Below, piece after piece: positions 5,943 to 12,137 of a stretch of 20,577 nucleotides of DNA (position 1 is its first letter; each line of letters starts with the position of its first letter). The DNA is taken from positions 1-20,577 of the forward strand of contig CALBKP010000003.1 of the NCBI GenBank assembly GCA_937895825.1, read 5' to 3'. This DNA comes from an uncultured Alistipes sp. Lineage in GTDB: Bacteria; Bacteroidota; Bacteroidia; Bacteroidales; Rikenellaceae. The notes under the pieces were generated by a model that was given only the letters and a program-made list of their open reading frames with translations, was not told where the DNA came from and did no database searches. The position numbers were made by a program, and so were the translations under genes.

Positions 5943-6722
5943 ATGAAACGAATGATTATAATGGCCGTATTATCTATCGCGGCAATAACCTCGACAAGCG
6001 CCCAGCCACACATCGAGAAGCGCAGCGTTGGCGCTGGCGAGATTGACTATATCACCAAAGAACTAACATGCGATAATCTCACCCAGATTAACTGTTTTCT
6101 ACCTGTCGTACTACGTCTTGTAGATGGCCAGGAGGGACATATCGAAATTAGCTACCCTATGGATGAGCACCGATATATACGTTACGGCATCAACGACGGC
6201 ACAAAGTTGAGCGTTGGACGCGACGGCTACCAAGATGCTCCCAAAAAGACGATATTGAGTGATAAGACTCCAATATATCTTACGGTGTCATCATCGAAAC
6301 TTTGCTACATATTAAGCACATGGGATACAGTGGTATATGTTGATCGTGATCACTTTGCCGACGAGCTCATATTAGCCAATTCGGGTTATTGCATGTCGAT
6401 TATAGCCAAAAGCATCACTGCCAAAAAGAGCATCAAGATACACACAACGGGTACGATGACCTGCGAGGTGGAGGAGTGGAATACAGATAATCTGCGTCTA
6501 TTCAATAATGGCTATCTTTACATAGATGGCACAACCACAGCAAGCCATATCGAACAAACAAGCCTCGGTATCGATAGCACCAAACTTACCGTTGACTGCG
6601 ACTCGCTTAAGGTCTTTGCCAAGGGTGAGGGTCTCATCAGTTACAAAGGTACAGCCAGCGATATTAGCATTAACTCACATGGCAAGACTACAATACGCAC
6701 ATCGGAGCTAATACAGAAATAG
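5943..6722 (+). CDS. Exported GIN-domain-like (DUF2807) protein
   Basis: A 259-residue protein with a signal peptide ending S-T-S-A-Q (1-21). The C-terminal half is built of short repeating beta strands that alternate polar and hydrophobic residues: S-I-I-A-K-S-I-T-A-K-K-S-I-K-I-H-T-T-G, then N-L-R-L-F-N-N-G-Y-L, then L-T-V-D-C-D-S-L-K-V-F-A-K-G-E-G, then D-I-S-I-N-S-H-G-K-T-T-I-R. This is the right-handed beta-stack look of head-GIN/DUF2807 proteins, which are common exported proteins in Bacteroidetes with no firmly known role. The N-terminal half also matches the usual V-x-L-x-x-x-D-G-x-x-x-x-I layout (L-R-L-V-D-G-Q-E-G-H-I-E-I). It is the last gene of the sigma operon and is followed by a strong hairpin. 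The assignment is by pattern only. Confidence 0.85.
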   Translation: MKRMIIMAVLSIAAITSTSAQPHIEKRSVGAGEIDYITKELTCDNLTQINCFLPVVLRLVDGQEGHIEISYPMDEHRYIRYGINDGTKLSVGRDGYQDAPKKTILSDKTPIYLTVSSSKLCYILSTWDTVVYVDRDHFADELILANSGYCMSIIAKSITAKKSIKIHTTGTMTCEVEEWNTDNLRLFNNGYLYIDGTTTASHIEQTSLGIDSTKLTVDCDSLKVFAKGEGLISYKGTASDISINSHGKTTIRTSELIQK

Positions 6723-6740
6723 CCATAAGCAAACAACAAA

Positions 6741-6774
6741 AATAGACTCAGCCTCGTAACAAGCCGAGTCTATT
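6741..6774. terminator. Bidirectional terminator
   Basis: AATAGACTC (6741-6749) pairs perfectly with GAGTCTATT (6766-6774). T-rich tails lie on both sides (TATTTTAT on plus, a T5 run on minus). It ends the sigma operon on plus and the nrtR transcript on minus. The minus-strand remnant gene's stop codon lies inside the stem. Confidence 0.9.
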
Positions 6775-7140
6775 TATTTTATACGATAGCATTATGATGA
6801 ATGTTCGCAATGTTATCGCAACACTGCACTGCGTTTTATACCAATCCATATATGCCCCTGAAACATAATCCTCAGGCGCACCTCCAATACCAGTCATAGC
6901 ACCACGTGTCAGCCCCATAAGCACACCATTAGCCGTAAATAGCGTCATCTGCGTATCATCGCTAATTTCGGCCTTGCCTCTTTCGTTCAACTCAAAGCGT
7001 GTGATACCACTACCGCCATAACGCGATATGATATCTTTGAACTTTTTAAACTCAACAGCATAGCCTAAAGCATCCCCTGCCGCACCAGCCATCAACGAGC
7101 CGCGAATCTTATCATTAATATTTACACCAACCTGTCTCAT
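6748..7140 (-). pseudogene. Truncated ADP-ribosylglycohydrolase remnant
   Basis: A 130-codon frame whose first ~104 residues match the start of the ADP-ribosylglycohydrolase (DraG/ARH) family: G-S-L-M-A-G-A-A-G-D-A-L-G-Y-A-V-E-F (14-31) and the metal-binding S60-D-D-T63-Q-M-T-L-F-T-A-N-G. Whole enzymes are about 280-400 residues and need a second metal-binding aspartate cluster near the C-terminus. Here the match stops after W-Y-K-T-Q (about position 6828), and the rest is unrelated sequence running into the terminator stem. The intact enzyme removes ADP-ribose from proteins or small molecules; this fragment should be inactive. It lies 11 nt after nrtR in the same operon, the usual arrangement for this regulator and target. 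The start and reading frame are intact, so the loss is a 3' deletion and probably recent. Confidence 0.85.
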
Positions 7141-7151
7141 TGTCTCTTTAA

Positions 7152-7844
7152 TTAAAATTCCAACCTAAATCCCTTTTGTTTTAACTCGGCATACTTCTCC
7201 GCATTGAAACGATACCTACTCGGAGTACGACGAGAGGCACCTTCGGGTCGAGGCTCGGCCTCGGCTAAGATGCCCAATTTAAGCATCTTGTTGTAGAAGT
7301 TACGGCGATCAAACTTTACCTCTAATATCGCCTCATATAAATTCTGTAACTCAGTCATTGTAAATACATCTGGCAATAGTTCGAATCCTATTGGCTCGAA
7401 GCAAATACGCTCCTTTAACCTACTCATTGCCATACGTAGGATTCTATCGTGGTCAAAGGCCAAAGCGGGTATATCATCGCGTGAAAACCAACATGCAGCC
7501 TCAGCATCGTCGCCACCCTTTACTTCCGACATTCGAACTAAGGCGTAGTGTGCAACGGTAATCACTCGCTCACGCGGATCACGATTTACGTCCGTAAACG
7601 TATAAAACTGCTCAACAGTGACACCCTTCAAACCAGTCTCCTCCTCAAGCTCACGACGCGCACACTCCTCAGCCGTCTCTCCTATATTCATAAAACCACC
7701 TGGAAATGCCCACATACCCTTGTATGGTTCGATGCCGCGTTGTATGAGCAACACCTTGATACTCACACCATCAAATCCAAATATCACACAGTCGGCCGTA
7801 ACCGCTGGATGTGGATACTTATAACAAAAGTTTCTCTCGCCCAT
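7152..7844 (-). CDS. nrtR: NrtR-type Nudix transcriptional regulator
   Basis: A 230-residue protein with an N-terminal Nudix domain (about 10-145) and a C-terminal winged helix (about 150-225), the NrtR architecture. The Nudix box is complete: G50-x5-E56-x7-R64-E-L-x-E68-E69-x-G71-L. The catalytic glutamates are kept, so hydrolysis is possible, whereas many NrtR proteins have lost it. Downstream F-T-D-V-N-R-D-P-R-E-R-V is typical. The C-terminal part (T-M-T-E-L-Q-N-L-Y-E-A-I-L...D-R-R-N-F-Y-N-K-M) is the recognition region. Known members repress NAD-related or sugar genes and respond to ADP-ribose or similar nucleotides. The promoter is bracketed by two palindromes, implying autorepression. 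The next gene is a broken ADP-ribosylglycohydrolase, supporting an ADP-ribose/NAD role over a sugar role. Confidence 0.92.
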   Translation of the reverse strand: MGERNFCYKYPHPAVTADCVIFGFDGVSIKVLLIQRGIEPYKGMWAFPGGFMNIGETAEECARRELEEETGLKGVTVEQFYTFTDVNRDPRERVITVAHYALVRMSEVKGGDDAEAACWFSRDDIPALAFDHDRILRMAMSRLKERICFEPIGFELLPDVFTMTELQNLYEAILEVKFDRRNFYNKMLKLGILAEAEPRPEGASRRTPSRYRFNAEKYAELKQKGFRLEF

Positions 7845-7850
7845 AGCTTA

Positions 7851-7869
7851 TTGCGTTAATTTTACGCAA
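7851..7869. promoter_or_regulatory. Operator 1 for NrtR (proximal)
   Basis: The perfect half-sites TTGCGT (7851-7856) and ACGCAA (7864-7869) flank a 7-bp AT spacer, 19 bp in all. It ends 7 bp before the nrtR start codon and overlaps both the -7 element and the predicted transcription start. Assigning it to NrtR is inference from position and duplication. Confidence 0.85.
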
Positions 7870-7898
7870 AGGTAGTTAGTATTTCCAAAACCACCAAA
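7867..7898 (-). promoter_or_regulatory. nrtR promoter
   Basis: On the minus strand: -33 TTTG (7895-7898), a 20-bp spacer, and -7 TACCTTTG (7867-7874). The last bases of the -7 belong to operator 1, and the -33 begins two bases downstream of operator 2. Confidence 0.85.
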
Positions 7899-7900
7899 TA

Positions 7901-7923
7901 TTTTGCGTTATTTTTACGCAAAA
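7901..7923. promoter_or_regulatory. Operator 2 for NrtR (distal)
   Basis: The half-sites TTTTGCGT (7901-7908) and ACGCAAAA (7916-7923) flank a 7-bp spacer, the same TTGCGT-N7-ACGCAA core as operator 1 with extended arms. The two centres (7860 and 7912) are 52 bp apart, close to five helical turns, so a dimer pair could sit on the same face. Confidence 0.85.
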
Positions 7924-7956
7924 AAAATGGTGACACACGAAAAACGCATGCCACCA
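7920..7956 (-). terminator. Terminator of the DUF1295 gene, U-tract inside operator 2
   Basis: On the minus strand, a 12-bp stem (7945-7956 with 7928-7939, including three G-T wobbles) closes an AAAAA/TTTTT loop and is followed by a run of eight T (7920-7927 on plus as A). The T-tract shares bases with operator 2, separating the upstream gene from nrtR. Confidence 0.85.
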
Positions 7957-7976
7957 TAAACAATCGGAAGTGGTGA

Positions 7977-8786
7977 TTAACCTTTAAGCCAAGTATGCTT
8001 AGCAACAGAATAGATTGGCACAAAGGGTATAATCAACGGACGATGCTTGATGTAAGCCTGAAACTCGGGGTCATTGCCGTAGGTCTCATTCTGGCGCAAC
8101 TCCAAACGACGAGCACCGCTAAACATAACATAGACAATACCGATATAACCAAGCGAAGCGATAACCCACTGCCACAGTGTGCAACAAGCACCAAAGCATA
8201 TAACGAAGCTACCGGTCCACATCAGCACCTCACCAAAGTAGTTGGGACAACGCACCAGACGATACAATCCCGTATCAACAAAGCGCGAAGCATTCACCCT
8301 CTTCGCGGCACTCTTCTGAGCATCCGCAACTATCTCAATCAAGACACCCGCAGCAGCTACACCCATACCTATCCAAGCCCACAACTCATTGACGGGCTCG
8401 CCAAGCGACAAGTTATGCAGATAGAAGGTAACGGGGCTAATCTGACCGATGTAGAGCAACGCACACGATATCCAAATCATAAACATCACAAACACGGGTT
8501 TACGCGCAGTGTTATCAGGCTGATAGAGAATCTTCTTATACGATGCCGACTTACGCTCGCGAATAAAGAGATAGAGAGCAAGTCGAAAGCCATAGACGAA
8601 GAGCACAGCACATAGAAGCAACGCTGGCAGTGTAACGACATCCTTAAAGATAATCACCGTTGCCAACGACAGCGCCGAGATAGAGAGGCCATAGCCGATA
8701 CTAAAGAAGTAGATGAAATAGATCCACCCAACCGACGACACGGCGAACGAAATTGCAAGAAGCGTAAGAAGATAAGCCATAATCAT
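7977..8786 (-). CDS. DUF1295/ICMT-like membrane protein
   Basis: A polytopic membrane protein of 269 residues. I start it at the ATG at 8786 (M-I-M-A-Y-L-L-T-L-L). The frame extends to a TTG at 8837, but that codon lies in the -7 element. Six or seven hydrophobic segments are visible. The C-terminal part has G-L-Y-R-L-V-R-C-P-N-Y-F-G-E (the G-L-Y-x-x-x-R-x-P-N-Y-x-G-E signature), shared by DUF1295, steroid 5-alpha-reductase-like and isoprenylcysteine methyltransferase-like membrane enzymes. The family generally handles lipid or isoprenoid substrates; the reaction here is unknown. It has its own promoter and terminator and appears to be a single-gene unit. Confidence 0.88.
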   Translation of the reverse strand: MIMAYLLTLLAISFAVSSVGWIYFIYFFSIGYGLSISALSLATVIIFKDVVTLPALLLCAVLFVYGFRLALYLFIRERKSASYKKILYQPDNTARKPVFVMFMIWISCALLYIGQISPVTFYLHNLSLGEPVNELWAWIGMGVAAAGVLIEIVADAQKSAAKRVNASRFVDTGLYRLVRCPNYFGEVLMWTGSFVICFGACCTLWQWVIASLGYIGIVYVMFSGARRLELRQNETYGNDPEFQAYIKHRPLIIPFVPIYSVAKHTWLKG

Positions 8787-8834
8787 AGAATTTATATTAA
8801 GACGACAAATAAGCAACGTTGTATTACTACATGA

Positions 8835-8842
8835 CAAAGTTA
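8835..8842 (-). promoter_or_regulatory. -7 element of the DUF1295 gene
   Basis: The minus strand reads TAACTTTG, giving a start site near 8828 and a leader of about 42 nt to the ATG at 8786. No strong -33 is seen. It rules out the TTG start at 8837. Confidence 0.65.
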
Positions 8843-8917
8843 CAAATTAGTTTTTATCGACGGCATAAAATTTTCCAAAAATTTAGCCACTAACCTCACA
8901 ATTGCAACAAAAATGGA

Positions 8918-8948
8918 TTGTAAATATGCGCATGTTTTTGTATCTTTG
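8918..8948 (+). promoter_or_regulatory. Promoter of the M16 protease operon
   Basis: TTG (8918-8920), a 20-bp spacer and TATCTTTG (8941-8948) fit the Bacteroidetes pattern. The ATG lies 20 nt after the -7. The spacer contains a near-palindrome AAA-T-ATGCGCAT-G-TTT (8922-8937). Confidence 0.8.
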
Positions 8949-8968
8949 CGCTTAAAGTAAATGTATAT

Positions 8969-10207
8969 ATGATAAGATATAGAGAAGCAACACTTGATAA
9001 TGGTCTAACGATACTGGTTAACCGCGATCGTGCGTCGAAGCTTGCGGCGGTGAGCATCCTATACAAGGTAGGCGCTCGCAACGAGCAGGCCGATAAAACA
9101 GGCTTTGCCCACCTCTTCGAGCACCTTATGTTTCGCGGCACAACGCAGGTGCCCGACTTTGACATGCCAGTACAGATGGCATCGGGCGAGAATAACGCCT
9201 TCACGAACAACGACTACACGAACTTCTACATAACGCTCCCTAAGGAGAACCTCTCCACAGCACTATGGCTCGAGAGCGACAGAATGTGCAATCTCAACCT
9301 TAGCGAGGAGGCATATCGCACCGAGAAGCAGGTAGTCATCGAGGAGTTTAAGCAGCGCTACCTTAACCAGCCGTATGGCGATGAGCAGTTGCTACTACGC
9401 GACCTATGTTACACGAAGCACCCCTACCGCTGGTCTACAATAGGCATTTCGCCCGAACATATCGAGCGCGCCACGTTGGAGGATGTTCGTGCCTTCTACA
9501 AGCTGCATTACCGCCCATCGCAGGCGATACTCGCCATCTCTGCCGACATCGACGAGGAGGAGATGATACGCATGGCTACGGAATATTTCAAGGATATCCC
9601 AGACAATGGCGGCGATATTTTGCCCGTTGCCGTTGAGCCCGCACAGCACGAGCCACGCAGATTGGAGGTCGAGCGCAACGTGCCAGCAACGGACATAACC
9701 ATTGCCTTTCACATGGGCGACCGTCTCTCGCGCGACTTCTTCCTTGGCGACCTTGCCTCCGACCTTCTTGCTGGAGGCGAGTCATCACGACTAATCAACC
9801 GTTTGGTCAAGGAGCGTGGGCTATTCTCGAGCGTCAACGCCTACATCCTCGGCAGCCTCGACCCAGGACTATTCATCATCAAGGGGCGACTTATGCCATC
9901 GACAGATGAAGCCGAGGCAGAAGAGGCACTATGGGATGAGCTACGCGATCTTCAGCGGGGCAACATTACGGATTACGAACTCGAGAAGGTGAAAAATAAG
10001 TTCGAGGCCAATATGCTCATGGGCGAGATCAACGTGATGAACAAGGCCATGAACCTATGCTTCTACGCCATGACTGGACGACTGGAGCTTATCAACGAGG
10101 AGGCCGACATCTTCCGCTCTATAACGCGAGAGGAGGTGATGGACTTCTCGCTCCGCACGTTCGACAAGAACAACTCTTCAACACTTATATATAGAGCAAA
10201 ACGATGA
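8969..10207 (+). CDS. M16 zinc protease, catalytic subunit
   Basis: A 412-residue M16 (pitrilysin/processing-peptidase-like) protein. The inverted zinc motif H48-L-F-E51-H52 is intact, with the third ligand expected in E-K-Q-V-V-I-E-E-F (E125/E126). S-D-L-L-A-G-G-E-S-S-R-L-I-N-R-L-V-K (about 262-280) is the matching C-terminal domain signature. There is no signal peptide, so it is probably cytoplasmic. It overlaps the next gene by 4 bp (ATGA), and the pair should form a heterodimer in which this subunit holds the metal, as in other M16B pairs. It begins the long plus-strand run and has its own promoter. The substrate is unknown. Confidence 0.95.
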   Translation: MIRYREATLDNGLTILVNRDRASKLAAVSILYKVGARNEQADKTGFAHLFEHLMFRGTTQVPDFDMPVQMASGENNAFTNNDYTNFYITLPKENLSTALWLESDRMCNLNLSEEAYRTEKQVVIEEFKQRYLNQPYGDEQLLLRDLCYTKHPYRWSTIGISPEHIERATLEDVRAFYKLHYRPSQAILAISADIDEEEMIRMATEYFKDIPDNGGDILPVAVEPAQHEPRRLEVERNVPATDITIAFHMGDRLSRDFFLGDLASDLLAGGESSRLINRLVKERGLFSSVNAYILGSLDPGLFIIKGRLMPSTDEAEAEEALWDELRDLQRGNITDYELEKVKNKFEANMLMGEINVMNKAMNLCFYAMTGRLELINEEADIFRSITREEVMDFSLRTFDKNNSSTLIYRAKR

Positions 10208-11457
10208 TTGAACAACCCGACATAATCACCCCGCGCAGTGTAGATATGCCACGTGCCGTAGAGCATAGCTCGGCAAATGGCGTGAAGATTTACGTCCTCG
10301 ACTCCGACGATTTCGAGGTTGTGCGCTTCACGTTTGTCTTTCGCGCTGGAACATCCATGCAGCATAAGCCCTTCACGGCATCGGCCACAGCAAATATGCT
10401 TAGCGAGGGTAGCACCTCGCTCACGGCACAACAGATTGCCGACGAACTCGATTTTTACGGCTCATATTTCGACGTAAACATCGATCGCGACTACTCCTAT
10501 ATATCGTTCGTATCGCTCTCCAAGTTCTTCACCGAGACGGCCAACGTTGCTACGGAGATTCTACTAAGACCTTCATTCGAGGAGCGCGAGCTTAAGACCT
10601 ACTGCCAGAAACGGAAGCAGAGCCTTGCCATCGAGCGCAAGAAGGTAGAGGTACAATCGCGCGAGCTCTTTGCCGAGGCACTCTTTGGCAAGAAGCACCC
10701 CTACGGCATCTCGGCCAAGGGCGAGTGCTACGACGATGTCACGCGCGACGACATAGTAACGCTATATAACGAGCTATATACGGCAAATAACTGCTTCATT
10801 GTGTGCAGTGGCCATGTTGATGACACGGTATTAGATAGAATAAAGGGGATGGCCATGGAGCTACCCGCGGGAGAGAAGCCACAGATAGAGTTTCCAGCTA
10901 TTGAATCGACATACACAACACGTCGGGATATAGACTCGGCTCTCCAGTCATCCATTCGCATTGGTCGATTATTATTTACACGCACCCACCCCGACTTTGT
11001 GGGCATGCAGGTAGTGGCGGCAGTCCTTGGCGGTTATTTCGGCTCACGCCTTATGCAGAATCTACGTGAGGAACATGGCTACACCTATGGAGTGATGGCA
11101 GCAATGGTTAACTTCGATCGTGAGGGATACTTAGCCATCGCCACACAGGTAGCACGCGAACATCGAGACGATGCCCTCAGGGAGATATACACCGAGATTG
11201 AGCGACTACGCACAGAACTTATCTCCGATGAGGAGTTGCAAATGGTCAAGAATATGATGATTGGCGAGGTGTTACGCATACTTGATGGTCCATTTGGCAT
11301 TGCTGATGTCACGATTGAGAACATCATGTGCGATGTCGATAACAGATATACCGAACAGAACGTTGAGACGATCTTCGCCATAACTCCCGAGGAGATACAA
11401 CGCCTCGCCGTGAAGTACCTCCGCCGCGAAGACCTCATCGAGACGGTTGTAGGATAA
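10204..11457 (+). CDS. M16 peptidase-like, non-catalytic subunit
   Basis: A 417-residue partner of the preceding gene, starting in its stop codon (ATGA). At the place of the zinc motif it reads K-P-F-T-A-S-A-T-A-N-M-L, with no HxxEH, so it cannot bind the catalytic zinc. Its C-terminal domain keeps the substrate-binding pair R288...Y295 in G-S-R-L-M-Q-N-L-R-E-E-H-G-Y-T-Y-G (280-296), which in bacterial M16B heterodimers comes from the inactive subunit. The complementary loss of motifs supports a real dimer and argues against a recent duplication. The gap to the following HD gene is only 14 nt, so they are likely co-transcribed. Confidence 0.95.
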   Translation: MIEQPDIITPRSVDMPRAVEHSSANGVKIYVLDSDDFEVVRFTFVFRAGTSMQHKPFTASATANMLSEGSTSLTAQQIADELDFYGSYFDVNIDRDYSYISFVSLSKFFTETANVATEILLRPSFEERELKTYCQKRKQSLAIERKKVEVQSRELFAEALFGKKHPYGISAKGECYDDVTRDDIVTLYNELYTANNCFIVCSGHVDDTVLDRIKGMAMELPAGEKPQIEFPAIESTYTTRRDIDSALQSSIRIGRLLFTRTHPDFVGMQVVAAVLGGYFGSRLMQNLREEHGYTYGVMAAMVNFDREGYLAIATQVAREHRDDALREIYTEIERLRTELISDEELQMVKNMMIGEVLRILDGPFGIADVTIENIMCDVDNRYTEQNVETIFAITPEEIQRLAVKYLRREDLIETVVG

Positions 11458-11471
11458 CATACATAGCAAAG

Positions 11472-12098
11472 ATGGTTAACGCAGAACTTAAAGCATACGT
11501 TGAGCAAGAGATAATACCTCGCTACGATGGGTTTGATGCAGCTCATCAGCGCGACCATGTACTTACTGTTATCGACGCGGCTCTCAAGCTCGCCACATAC
11601 TACGATATCAACAAGGATATGGTTTACGCTATTGCTGCCTACCACGACACGGGACTCGCCTTTGGACGCGATAAGCACCATACAGAGTCGAAACGTATAA
11701 TCATTGAGGACAGGGAGCTTCGTCGATGGTTTACTGAGGAGGAGATTGCAACTATGGCTGATGCTGCGGAGGATCACCGCGCATCGTCAAAGAGCGAGCC
11801 ACGCACGATTTATGGCCGCATCGTTGCCGAGGCCGACAGGATCATCGATAGCCGCACCATAATACGTCGTACCATACAATTTACGCTCACCAACCACCCT
11901 GAGCTCGACCGCGAGGAGGGCTACGAGCGCATGGTTGACCACCTTAACTCAAAGTATAATTACGGAGGTTACCTAAAGTTATGGATTAAGGAGTCGGACA
12001 ACGCTCAACGCCTCGAGGAACTACGCCAGATTATCGCCACGCCCACAAGGTTACGCGAGATTTACGACGAACTATATAATGAGCTAACCATGGGATAG
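11472..12098 (+). CDS. HD-domain phosphohydrolase
   Basis: A 208-residue soluble protein with HD-superfamily signatures: an H25/H29 region (A-A-H-Q-R-D-H-V), the core Y-H58-D59-T, then E-D-H-R-A-S (100-105) and an acidic residue in A-E-A-D122-R-I-I. The layout fits small nucleotide or phosphate-ester hydrolases. It is too short for the second domain of ppGpp synthetases, so it is not RelA/SpoT. Its substrate is unknown. It follows the M16 pair by 14 nt. Confidence 0.88.
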   Translation: MVNAELKAYVEQEIIPRYDGFDAAHQRDHVLTVIDAALKLATYYDINKDMVYAIAAYHDTGLAFGRDKHHTESKRIIIEDRELRRWFTEEEIATMADAAEDHRASSKSEPRTIYGRIVAEADRIIDSRTIIRRTIQFTLTNHPELDREEGYERMVDHLNSKYNYGGYLKLWIKESDNAQRLEELRQIIATPTRLREIYDELYNELTMG

Positions 12099-12137
12099 CC
12101 ATCGGTGATATCTAAAAGACTATTAACTAAATAATTT

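Noticed and set aside
2781..6774. Similar GACTC-containing stems in two terminators as a dispersed repeat
   Set aside because: Only the short stem core is shared, and loops and flanks differ; chance or common terminator composition explains it.
7995..8615. 206-codon plus-strand frame opposite the DUF1295 gene
   Set aside because: Its protein is low-complexity in style and lacks a start context; the minus-strand frame has clear membrane segments and a family motif.
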